64,000 nt of DNA from assembly GCA_029865385.1 (NCBI GenBank), contig JAOUGX010000006.1, positions 1-64,000 of the forward strand, in the 5' to 3' direction. Within the stretch, counting starts at the first letter, position 1, and the number at the start of each line of letters is the position of its first letter. This DNA comes from Gammaproteobacteria bacterium. GTDB taxonomy: Bacteria; Pseudomonadota; Gammaproteobacteria; Steroidobacterales; Woeseiaceae. The position numbers and the translations under genes are program-made. Below the pieces are notes generated by a model that was not told where the DNA came from, did no database searches, and was given only the letters and a program-made list of their open reading frames with translations. Shown here piece by piece: positions 9,032 to 16,580 of the stretch.

Positions 9032-9457
9032 TCAGCTGTGCGTGATCGAAAGCTGCAGCACGAACATTATCGTCGCGGTCACCAGCGCACTTAGCAGCAG
9101 GCAAGTCGTCCAGCGCACGATGGTCGAGAGGTTTGCGACGCCTGCGAATACCGGTGCCACCGGCAATAGCAGGATGCAAGCCAGTGGCAGGGCCAGCCGC
9201 GCAATCCCCGGAAAACGAAAGGTCCAGCTTCTCAAAGCAATCGTGTTCGAGACCTGCTGTACCAGCCGGGCGGGGTCGCCCAGCCGCGCCGCAGCCAGTT
9301 CCCCGGCCGAGTCCGGCGACGAACCGCTATTGAGGTTTTCAGTCTGGAGATCATCGTAGTGATCGCTGAGTTCGGCGATTGTGCGCATAGCGACTCGCGT
9401 TGACACCCCGTTGCGGAGCATCTCGTCGCACATCCGTTTGAAGTCAGGTCGAGACAT
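9032..9457 (-). CDS. HAAS/DUF1700-type membrane partner of PadR
   Basis: 141-aa protein. The first 70 residues are soluble and match the HAAS-type prefix domain often found beside PadR regulators (…ELSDHYDDL…AARLGDPARLVQQV). They are followed by three hydrophobic helices (about 78-140). Its start lies 14 bases inside the 3' end of padR, so translation is coupled. Such PadR-HAAS pairs are thought to form envelope-sensing switches; the signal is unknown. Downstream it is convergent with the DUF3108 gene, with only 1 bp between them. Confidence 0.7.
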   Translation of the reverse strand: MSRPDFKRMCDEMLRNGVSTRVAMRTIAELSDHYDDLQTENLNSGSSPDSAGELAAARLGDPARLVQQVSNTIALRSWTFRFPGIARLALPLACILLLPVAPVFAGVANLSTIVRWTTCLLLSALVTATIMFVLQLSITHS

Positions 9458-9788
9458 GATTCACAGGACCCAGGGCAGCGCTTATTCCCGATTCTATCCT
9501 TTGCCATTCTCCGTGCAAACGATCAAGTCGCTTTCTGCCTTTTGCAGTCAGCCGATAGTACACACGCGTACGCCCGTCCACGGATCTGCGCTTGGCCTTC
9601 AGTGCGCCTCCCCGCTCCAGGTTATGCAGGACCGGGTAAATGACACCCTCGCCAAGGCTGATGGCTTCGCCGGTAACCAGCCTGATCGATTTGACCAGTT
9701 CGTAACCGTACATCTCGCGCTGAGCCAGCAAACGCAGTAACAAAAGCTCCGGTACTCCGCTCATAAAGGGTGGATTCGTCTGGCCCAT
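9444..9788 (-). CDS. PadR family transcriptional regulator
   Basis: 114-aa winged-helix repressor of the PadR-s group. Typical features are the LLLLRLLAQREMYGYELVKS helix-turn-helix start, the GVIYPVLHNLERGG segment, and the wing sequence RTRVYYRLTAKGRKRL. The ATG at 9788 is preceded by GCAGGGACG; an upstream in-frame start at 9854 would place coding sequence across operator palindromes and is unlikely. Two near-identical palindromes lie between this gene and the divergent TonB-like gene, so it probably represses both itself and that gene. Confidence 0.85.
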   Translation of the reverse strand: MGQTNPPFMSGVPELLLLRLLAQREMYGYELVKSIRLVTGEAISLGEGVIYPVLHNLERGGALKAKRRSVDGRTRVYYRLTAKGRKRLDRLHGEWQRIESGISAALGPVNHVST

Positions 9789-9818
9789 CGTCCCTGCCCC
9801 GCGGTTCAAAAACGCCAC

Positions 9819-9897
9819 TATACCTCGTAGCACAAGGTATATCAATATATACATAGTTGTTCGAGGTATGTAGCATATACCTCGTAGATAGAGGTAT
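9819..9897. promoter_or_regulatory. Twin palindromic operators, presumed PadR sites
   Basis: Two copies of ATACCT-N9-AGGTAT lie at 9820-9840 and 9877-9897. Both share CGTAG as the first five bases of the spacer, and the first arm pair extends to TATACCT/AGGTATA at 9819-9841. A third half-site, AGGTAT at 9864-9869, sits between them and pairs with ATACCT at 9877-9882. The array fills the gap between padR (start 9788, minus) and the TonB-like gene (start 9923, plus), the layout of an autoregulated divergent promoter region. Confidence 0.7.
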
Positions 9898-9922
9898 CCC
9901 GGCGGATAAGGAGAAAAGATCG

Positions 9923-10519
9923 ATGATTATTACGAGATACCTGTCCGCAACCTCTGCCGGCTTGCTAATCACGACGAGCCTGCTATTTCTCATGCAGGCC
10001 CTTATCGACATCGGACCCGACGTAGTTACCGAGCCGATCGTTTACGACCGGTTCGAGTGGGTGATGCCAAAAAAGGATGAGACCCTGAATGTCGAAGATC
10101 CGAAACCGGTCAAGCCGAGGCCGCCGGAAGCCGTGCCGGCAGATCCAAGACAACCCTCTTCAGATGTCAACTGGCACGTTGGCGTTCCGAACCACCTACC
10201 CCTTCCGGGCCCGGGTCCGATTCGACTGGACAAACCCGTGCCGGCGGATGGTCCGCCGATTTCTCTCATCAACGTCGCCCCGGTCTACCCGGCGAGGGCT
10301 CTGGAAAAGGGCCTCGAAGGCTATGTGATCGTGAGTTATGACGTACTTGCAAACGGCGCGGTCGCCAACGTCGTCGTTACGGAGTCCAGCCATTCGGTGT
10401 TTGACGACGCTGCAATAGCGGCAGCCTACCGCTTCCGTTACAAGCCGAGGATCGTCGACGGTGTTGCAATTGAAACTCACGGATTAGGAAATCGTTTTGT
10501 GTTCAGGATTGAAGACTGA
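9923..10519 (+). CDS. TonB-family protein under PadR-type operators
   Basis: 198-aa protein with an N-terminal signal-anchor (about residues 10-30), a Pro-rich periplasmic spacer (about 50-110) and a C-terminal TonB domain. The C-terminal domain has VAPVYPARALEKGLEGYVIV and the DDAAIAAAYRFRYKPR helix typical of the family. TonB proteins pass proton-motive energy to outer membrane receptors. No exbB or exbD is present, and some stand-alone members act in other envelope roles. The ATG at 9923 has AAGGAG at 9908-9913; an upstream in-frame start at 9857 would run through the operators and is rejected. Confidence 0.8.
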   Translation: MIITRYLSATSAGLLITTSLLFLMQALIDIGPDVVTEPIVYDRFEWVMPKKDETLNVEDPKPVKPRPPEAVPADPRQPSSDVNWHVGVPNHLPLPGPGPIRLDKPVPADGPPISLINVAPVYPARALEKGLEGYVIVSYDVLANGAVANVVVTESSHSVFDDAAIAAAYRFRYKPRIVDGVAIETHGLGNRFVFRIED

Positions 10520-10577
10520 GCACCAAGTGCAAGGCTGAGGGGGTTGAACTTTGCTGGACCTTATCTCCCGCCGGGTA

Positions 10578-11216
10578 TCAACGAAGTTCTTCCCCCTCTT
10601 CTTGACTGGAGTTGCTGCTCCTGGAAAAAGATTGTTTCAGCGTGACATCGTTGTTGTCGGATTTCCGAAGAACGATGCGCCGATGAAGCGTTTCTCTATC
10701 GTCGGAGAGGTACAGATTTTCTGTCAGCTTCATACCCTTTCGATCAAGTGTCTCTACGACGTATTGTTCGCCTTCCCATCCGGAAACGCGCTGGGCGGTA
10801 ATTTCGCCGACGTTGATCATTCGGTTCTCACCAAAACGATACTCAACCACAACCGAGCGATCGAAACTGATGAATATTCCGTGCGGGGTCTGGGTGACCT
10901 TGAGATTCTCACCCGACTCGAGAAACACTTGCACAAGGCCGCCTTTGCCCTGCCTTGACGAAGATCGGCTGGACGAAACACGCGTCTGACGTTTCTCCGC
11001 TGGCATTGGAATGATGTCGGTACCAGCGCCGGCCGCCCGTCCTATTGCCTCATTGATACGGTCGCGATCTGCAGCGGAATCGGTGCGGATGTGCCAGCTA
11101 CCGGACAAATCCACGCCGGGGGGCGCAACAGAACTTTTGGTCAAGAGAACTTCCTTTGTCGCGCATCCAGAGAGACACAGGAAGGCAAGAGCACAAGCGA
11201 TGCGATTTACGAACAT
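10578..11216 (-). CDS. Hypothetical lipoprotein
   Basis: 212-aa protein with a lipoprotein signal peptide: hydrophobic core, then LCLSGC with C18 as the lipidated Cys and Ala-Thr at +2/+3, suggesting outer membrane sorting. The mature part opens with a segment containing DLSGSWHIR, has a basic Ser/Arg-rich linker (about 80-92), then beta-rich sequence (FISFDRSVVVEYRFGENR). I do not recognise the family. It is convergent with the TonB-like gene (58-bp gap), and its promoter must lie in the 284-bp gap up to the next gene, where I see no clear motif. Confidence 0.65.
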   Translation of the reverse strand: MFVNRIACALAFLCLSGCATKEVLLTKSSVAPPGVDLSGSWHIRTDSAADRDRINEAIGRAAGAGTDIIPMPAEKRQTRVSSSRSSSRQGKGGLVQVFLESGENLKVTQTPHGIFISFDRSVVVEYRFGENRMINVGEITAQRVSGWEGEQYVVETLDRKGMKLTENLYLSDDRETLHRRIVLRKSDNNDVTLKQSFSRSSNSSQEEGEELR

Positions 11217-11500
11217 TTGCCGCTCAGGCTCTGTCGGGAAACGATGCCGGGGTTTGGGCCACCATGCCGGCGCGGAGATCGCTGCCTCGGCCGCTGACGG
11301 CCGAAAACCAATGAAATTCCGCTTTCATCAGGAAATCCGTTAGGTAAATTTGCAAAGGGAAACCGATATTACCCTTTTTGGTCCAAGGCGACAGAACCCA
11401 ATGGATACGGCAGAATCGCCAGGCTTCAGGTCGATGCCGCGTTCGACCTGATGTTTCGTTACAATCCGCGATAGCGGATACCGGAAGGAAGGAGAAGTTT

Positions 11501-11953
11501 GTGAAATTCGCAAATAGAACTATCGCAATTGTTGTTGGATTGATGTTTGTCTGCCCACTCTTGCTTATGTCCCCGCTGTATGCCGAAACGCCGGATCCGG
11601 CGGGAATGAGCGCGGACGAGCGTCGCGCTGCATATGAATCGATGAACGACGAAGACCGGGCCGAGTTCCGGGCCAAAATGCGCACCTACTATGAGAACTT
11701 GAGTCCCGAAGAGAAAAAGGCCGCGAAGCAGGCAGCACGCGAACGCTTCAAGAACATGACACCGGAAGAACGGCAGGCTGCGAAGGGTCGGGCCCGCGAC
11801 CTATTCGAAAGCCTGACACCCGAAGAACAGGAAGCGGCCAGGCAGAAGGCGCGCGAGCGATACCAGGACATGACACCCGAAGAGCGCAAGGCAATGAAGG
11901 AAAAAACGACCAGGCAGAAAGACCCTGCAACGACTGACGACGGTTTGAAATGA
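11501..11953 (+). CDS. Exported tandem-repeat protein (19-residue PEE repeats)
   Basis: 150-aa exported protein. It starts at GTG 11501 behind a strong GGAAGGAAGGAG; the signal peptide ends near LYAE (about residue 27). The mature protein is almost wholly helical and charged. About three and a half perfect-length 19-residue repeats (about 74-145) follow the pattern (L/M)(S/T)PEE-x3-A-x3-AR-(E/D)-x(F/Y), preceded by two degenerate copies (SADERRAAYESM, NDEDRAEFRAKM). It resembles DUF3106-like repeat proteins of unknown function. No Cys. Its stop overlaps an ATG that leads only to a 15-codon frame before the MarC-like gene. Confidence 0.7.
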   Translation: MKFANRTIAIVVGLMFVCPLLLMSPLYAETPDPAGMSADERRAAYESMNDEDRAEFRAKMRTYYENLSPEEKKAAKQAARERFKNMTPEERQAAKGRARDLFESLTPEEQEAARQKARERYQDMTPEERKAMKEKTTRQKDPATTDDGLK

Positions 11954-12020
11954 AGTTTGAATCGGTCCAGAAACACGTGTTGCAGACGCAGCGATAGTCG
12001 ACTGGCCTGTTTTAGTCGGT

Positions 12021-12659
12021 GTGACAGTTGGCGCCTTGCTGCCGATTGCAAATCCATTCAGCACTGCTCCGGTTTTCGTTGCAATCACGCGCAGAATGAG
12101 TCACGTGCGACGCAACCAGCAGGCCCGCATGGCCGCTATCTATATGGCCTGCATATTGATGGTTGCACTGCTGGCCGGCGCATTGATCCTGAAGTTTTTT
12201 GGCATTTCCTTGCCGGCGTTGCGCATGGCGGGAGGGCTGATTATTGCTCGCATCGGATTCAAGATGCTGGATCCCGCCGCGGAAGAAGCACTGCCGGAGC
12301 AGGATCAGCGAGAAGCACTGGATCGCAGGGATATCGCATTTGCACCGGTTGCGATGCCGCTGTTGAGCGGCCCGGGTTCCATCGCGGTCACTATCAGCAT
12401 GGCCACATCGGTTGACAAGATTTCAGATTTCATTCCCGTCTATTTCGGCATAGCCATAGTGGCCTTCATTTCCTGGTTGGTGCTGCGATCGTCCTCACGA
12501 ATCATCGGTTTCATGGGTACCAGCGGAGTCAATGTGCTGACAAGGATCATGGGGCTCATCCTGGTATGTGTCGGTATTCAATTCGTCGCTAACGGTTTCA
12601 TCGGGCTGTTGACGGACGAGGCCATCGCCAGCATTTTCATGGAAGCGTATCCCGACTGA
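12021..12659 (+). CDS. MarC family (UPF0056) membrane protein
   Basis: Six-helix membrane protein of the MarC/NAAT family, role unresolved. It shares LLPIANPF, LRMAGGLIIARIGFKML, FAPVAMPLLSGPGSIA and the late RIMGLILVCVGIQF with E. coli MarC. GTG 12021 is the only standard start codon in the frame and gives 212 aa, but it clips the first helix and has no ribosome-binding site. The frame is open back to 11961. An ATA at 11994 falls exactly where the initiator Met of MarC would align (IVDWPVLVGVTVGALLP), so the true N-terminus is probably there, from a non-standard or mutated start. Confidence 0.8.
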   Translation: MTVGALLPIANPFSTAPVFVAITRRMSHVRRNQQARMAAIYMACILMVALLAGALILKFFGISLPALRMAGGLIIARIGFKMLDPAAEEALPEQDQREALDRRDIAFAPVAMPLLSGPGSIAVTISMATSVDKISDFIPVYFGIAIVAFISWLVLRSSSRIIGFMGTSGVNVLTRIMGLILVCVGIQFVANGFIGLLTDEAIASIFMEAYPD

Positions 12660-12681
12660 CTTCGTTTCCACTTTGCAGCAA

Positions 12682-13635
12682 TCAGATATCCTTGATATGG
12701 GTCGATGCCAGTGCAATGTAACCAATATACATCGCAAGAAAGATCAGGCCTTCTCCCCTGCTGACGCGCCGTCCGGTTATGGATGCGGCAACGAAAAGCA
12801 GCGTTACGACGCACATCATGTAACCATCGAAATTGCGGATTTGCGCGGGTACAGAGATTGGCGCGACGACGGCGGTTGCCCCGAGAATTGCAAGTATGTT
12901 GAAAATATTCGATCCGATAATATTGCCAATGGCGATATCCGCTTCGCGGCGTATTGCGGCTATCAATGACGTAACCAGTTCCGGCATCGACGTCCCGGCG
13001 GCAACGATGGTCAATCCGACAATGCTCTCGTTGACGCCGAGCCGCTGCGCTATGGAAATGGAACTGTCGACAAGCCAGTCGGCTCCGATAAGTACCAAGG
13101 TAAGGCCGAAAACTGCGATCAGCAATGGTTTGACATGCCTCACCAGACCCGCTGACGGCGCGTCATTGGCAAAGGCTTCTTCAGTCGTTTCAATTCGCGA
13201 TGCCGTGCGGACTGCAAAGATCAGGTAGGCGGCCAGCGCAAGCACGAATGTGACGCCGATCCAGCGCGTCAGTTCGCCGTAGCGTAACGCCATCAGGCAG
13301 AGAATCGACGCAAGCAACATAATTGAACCGTCTCGCCGCACGACCTCGGCGGAGCAAGCAATCGGCGATATGACCGCCACCAGGCCAATGATCAGCAATA
13401 CGTTGGTGATGTTCGATCCCACGACATTGCCGACGGCAATGCCGGGCGAGCCGGCCAGCGCTGCATCGATACTGGTAGCGAGTTCGGGCGCGGACGTGCC
13501 AAAAGCCACCAATGTCAGTCCAATCAAGATCGGTGGAAATCCGATCCCGCGGGCAAACTTTACAGAGCCACTAACCAGAGACTCACCGCCAACGAAAAGC
13601 AACACGAAGCCCGCAACCAGTTGCAAATATTCCAA
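12682..13635 (-). CDS. Calcium/sodium antiporter (CaCA family, YrbG-like)
   Basis: 317-aa inner membrane cation exchanger with about ten helices and the two inverted alpha repeats that bind the ions. Alpha-1 is LTLVAFGTSAPELATS followed by GNVVGSNITN; alpha-2 is LTIVAAGTSMPELVTS followed by GNIIGSNIFN. It should exchange Ca2+ for Na+ or H+ across the cytoplasmic membrane. Start: TTG at 13635 (or 13641), with AGGA 7 nt before the first; no ATG fits, and a TTG gives the usual family length. It follows the pirin gene by 31 bp on the same strand and is convergent with the MarC-like gene. Confidence 0.88.
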   Translation of the reverse strand: MEYLQLVAGFVLLFVGGESLVSGSVKFARGIGFPPILIGLTLVAFGTSAPELATSIDAALAGSPGIAVGNVVGSNITNVLLIIGLVAVISPIACSAEVVRRDGSIMLLASILCLMALRYGELTRWIGVTFVLALAAYLIFAVRTASRIETTEEAFANDAPSAGLVRHVKPLLIAVFGLTLVLIGADWLVDSSISIAQRLGVNESIVGLTIVAAGTSMPELVTSLIAAIRREADIAIGNIIGSNIFNILAILGATAVVAPISVPAQIRNFDGYMMCVVTLLFVAASITGRRVSRGEGLIFLAMYIGYIALASTHIKDI

Positions 13636-13666
13636 TGTCAATTCCTGTCGCTGTTGTCGGGAAGGA

Positions 13667-14554
13667 TTACCGGTTCGATCCGGGTAAGGGAATGAACTCA
13701 GGGTCGCCAGGCACCGAATCAAAGCGCCCATCGCGCCAGTCGTTCTTGGCTTGCTCGATTCGTCGGCGTGAGCTGCTTACGAAGTTCCACCAGATATGGC
13801 GTTCGCCATTCAGGCGCTTGCCGCCAAGCAGCATGCACTTGCTTTGCATGGATGCATCGAGAGATGCGGTGGCCGATTCTGCCAACACAGCCATACGACC
13901 TGGCGACAGAGTATTGCCGCCGATATCAACGGCACCGTCGACGACGTATACGCCGATTTCGTCCACGCCCTCGGGTAGCTGCAAGGTCGCGTCTTTCTCC
14001 AGATCAGCCTCGACGTAGAGTGTCTCGCTGGCGGTTCGCACCGGAGACACTCCGCCGTAGGCATTGCCTGCAATGACTTTCAAACTGGCGCCCGACAAGT
14101 CGATACGGGGAATCGTGTCGGCGGCATAGTGCACAAAATCCGGCTCGATCTCTTCGCTTTCGGTCGGTAGCGCAATCCATGCCTGAATCCCGTGCAAATG
14201 CGACCCGGAGCGTTTCAGGGATTCCGGCGTCCGCTCCGAGTGAACGACTCCGCGACCAGCTGTCATCCAGTTGACATCACCAGGCCGTATCAGCTGATCG
14301 AAGCCGAGGCTGTCACGATGCCTGATCGCGCCGGCAAACAGATAAGTGATTGTAGCCAGACCTATATGCGGGTGCGGCCGGACATTGACACCGCTGCCAG
14401 GAGAGAAATCTGCCGGGCCCATGTGATCGAAAAAAATGAACGGACCCACACGCTGCTGATTTCTGTCTGGCAGCGTTCGGCGTACGTCGAATTCTCCGAG
14501 GCTTCTGCTCGCAGGCGTCAGTATCCGCGCAACGGAATGTCCAGTGCCTTTCAT
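13667..14554 (-). CDS. Pirin family protein
   Basis: 295-aa bicupin. The N-terminal cupin metal site is complete: H61 and H63 in RPHPHIGLAT, H105 and E107 in VVHSERTP, matching the iron ligands of human pirin. Pirins are Fe(II) proteins; some have quercetinase activity, others act as redox-sensing regulators, so the substrate here is open. The start shares ATGA with the end of the upstream methyltransferase gene, and the antiporter gene follows after 31 bp, giving a three-gene unit. Confidence 0.88.
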   Translation of the reverse strand: MKGTGHSVARILTPASRSLGEFDVRRTLPDRNQQRVGPFIFFDHMGPADFSPGSGVNVRPHPHIGLATITYLFAGAIRHRDSLGFDQLIRPGDVNWMTAGRGVVHSERTPESLKRSGSHLHGIQAWIALPTESEEIEPDFVHYAADTIPRIDLSGASLKVIAGNAYGGVSPVRTASETLYVEADLEKDATLQLPEGVDEIGVYVVDGAVDIGGNTLSPGRMAVLAESATASLDASMQSKCMLLGGKRLNGERHIWWNFVSSSRRRIEQAKNDWRDGRFDSVPGDPEFIPLPGSNR

Positions 14555-15399
14555 TTCTCCGGCTTGATGAATTTCAGCGTCATCCGATCGGATTCGCCGA
14601 TTGCAAGGTATTTGTCACGATCGACATCACCGAGCGCCAGTGACGGTGGGAGAGTCCAGACACCCTCCGGGTGGTCACGCGTGTCTTTCGGGTTGCTGTT
14701 TATCTCCGAACGTCCCGCGAATCGAAAACCGGCACTTTCTGCATCGGCAATGACGCGTTGCTCTGAGATATATCCGTTGTCGGCCGACGGATCCTCGGTT
14801 TTCGCGTCAGGCCAGCGATGATCTACGATTCCGAGCACGCCGCCCGGTTTCAGCGCATCGAACATGGCGCGGTAGCCAAGTCGCATTGCGTCCTGGCCGT
14901 ATCCTTCACTGGCCCAATTGTGCACATTGCGGAAAGTGACGACGAGATCGGCAGAACCGGGTGGTGCAATCTGCAGCGAATACGGAAAATCGAGCGTCGT
15001 GACATGCACGTCGCGATAGACGTCCGGCGTGGTCCCGATTTTGGTCAGGAACGAGCCGAAATAGCGTCTTTGATACGCGAAAGGCGGATTGGGGCTGTAC
15101 TGTGCCGCATAAAGCCGGCCTCGATCTTTCAGCGCCGGCGCCAGGATTTCCGTGTACCAGCCACCGCCTGGCCATACTTCGACCACCGTCATGTCGGATC
15201 GAAAGCCGAAAAATGCCAGTGTTTCCATGGGATGACGATATACGTCCCGCGCCTTGTTCTCCGCGCTGCGATGTTCGCCATTTATTGCAGCATTCAGGGC
15301 AGCTTCGGTCGTCGCATCGAAGGAATTGCCGTCGGCGCGCGCGCTGACAGCTGCCAGGCTCATTGCGAGAACAATTACCGAAATCCATCTGTTCAACAT
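14551..15399 (-). CDS. Exported class I methyltransferase-like protein (COG4798-like)
   Basis: 282-aa protein with a clear Sec signal peptide (hydrophobic core, ending SARA near residue 22) in front of a Rossmann methyltransferase fold. It has VVEVWPGGGWYTEIL as the SAM-binding motif I, then DLVVTFRNVHNW and LKPGGVLGIVDHR as later core motifs. The ATG at 15399 is preceded by AAAGGGATAAAC. SAM is not expected in the periplasm, so either it binds another nucleotide-like ligand or the signal is not used. Known COG4798 proteins share this puzzle. It is the first gene of the methyltransferase-pirin-antiporter unit. Confidence 0.75.
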   Translation of the reverse strand: MLNRWISVIVLAMSLAAVSARADGNSFDATTEAALNAAINGEHRSAENKARDVYRHPMETLAFFGFRSDMTVVEVWPGGGWYTEILAPALKDRGRLYAAQYSPNPPFAYQRRYFGSFLTKIGTTPDVYRDVHVTTLDFPYSLQIAPPGSADLVVTFRNVHNWASEGYGQDAMRLGYRAMFDALKPGGVLGIVDHRWPDAKTEDPSADNGYISEQRVIADAESAGFRFAGRSEINSNPKDTRDHPEGVWTLPPSLALGDVDRDKYLAIGESDRMTLKFIKPEK

Positions 15400-15572
15400 G
15401 TTTATCCCTTTGTCACTTTTGTTTTTTTCAATAGGGCTGCATATCAAATACTGCCTATAGGCCTTCAGCCCCGCTATAATTGCCAGCTTTCCGCAATCAA
15501 TAGAACCAAGTTCCTTGCGACAGGTCAATGGTCCCTGCTTGGACCTCTGATTTTTCACGGCGTGGGCCACGA

Positions 15573-16580
15573 ATGCTCTACAGAATACTGACGACGGCGA
15601 TTTTCGCTCTAATACCCGCGCTCGCAAGCGCAGCAGATCCGATCCCCGTATCGGTGCAACGGCTATCGGAAGTACTGGTCGATCGGGAGGTCCGGGCACC
15701 GGCAAGCGTCATCTCCGCGAACCGGGCCATTGTCACGTCAGAAGTTTCGGCCCTAATCAAGGAATTCGCCGCCGACGTCGGTGCATCCGTTCGCAAGGAT
15801 CAACTGCTGATTCGACTCGATTCCGACAATGCGAGTCTTGCGCTGGCGCAGTCGAAGGCGGCACTTGCCGCGATCGAAGCGCAGATCGTGCAGGCGAAAC
15901 AGCGACTACGCAAAGCCGAGGAACTGCTGGAAAAGAATTTCGTATCCGATGACGAACTGATAGCGAGGCAAACCGATCTGGCGGTGCTTGAAGCCAATCG
16001 TGTCTCACAACAGGTAGTCATTCAACAGGCCGAACTCGCGCTTTCCCGGACGCGAGTCAGAGCTCCGTTCGACGCCACGGTGGTAGAACGCCAGGCGCAG
16101 GTCGGCAGCTTTGCAATGCCCGGTACGCCACTGATCACGCTCGTACAAACGGACAGCCGCGAGGTCGACGCTGAACTCGACCCCCGATCTGCCAGTGGCC
16201 TTTCTCAGGGATCCGGCCTGCAATTCGTCAGTCAGGACCGCTCATGGCCCGTCAAGCTGGCTCGTTTGTCGGATGTTATTGAGACAAATACGCGAAAACT
16301 GCGCGGCCGATTCGTTTTCACCGCCGATGCGGCTCCGGTCGGCTCCACCGGGGAACTGGTCTGGAACGAATCGCGAGGCCTGGTTCCGGTTGCCCTTATT
16401 GTGCAGCGTGGTGACGAGTTCGGCATTTTCGTTGCCGTGAACAATCTGGCTCGCTTTGTCGCAATTCCGAGTGCGCAGGAGGGTCGTCCGGCTATGCTCG
16501 ACATGCCGCCTGACACACTGATTGTGTCCAGGGGGCATATCCGATTGCAGGACGGCGACGCACTGCAAATCAGCAGATGA
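15573..16580 (+). CDS. RND efflux periplasmic adaptor subunit
   Basis: 335-aa membrane fusion protein. It has a signal peptide (MLYRILTTAIFALIPALASA), a split lipoyl/barrel-sandwich region (ASVISANRAIVTSEVSALI and RTRVRAPFDATVVERQ), a coiled-coil hairpin (about 85-150), and a beta-barrel region. The adaptor links an RND pump to an outer membrane channel. The ATG at 15573 is chosen for the signal peptide, although the frame opens at 15528. Its stop shares ATGA with the pump gene. It lacks the N-terminal lipid Cys of AcrA. Confidence 0.85.
   Translation: MLYRILTTAIFALIPALASAADPIPVSVQRLSEVLVDREVRAPASVISANRAIVTSEVSALIKEFAADVGASVRKDQLLIRLDSDNASLALAQSKAALAAIEAQIVQAKQRLRKAEELLEKNFVSDDELIARQTDLAVLEANRVSQQVVIQQAELALSRTRVRAPFDATVVERQAQVGSFAMPGTPLITLVQTDSREVDAELDPRSASGLSQGSGLQFVSQDRSWPVKLARLSDVIETNTRKLRGRFVFTADAAPVGSTGELVWNESRGLVPVALIVQRGDEFGIFVAVNNLARFVAIPSAQEGRPAMLDMPPDTLIVSRGHIRLQDGDALQISR

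Noticed and set aside
11950-11997. 15-codon frame starting at the ATG that overlaps the repeat-protein stop
   Set aside because: Too short and unsupported as a gene; noted only because it might reflect a lost start for the MarC-like gene.
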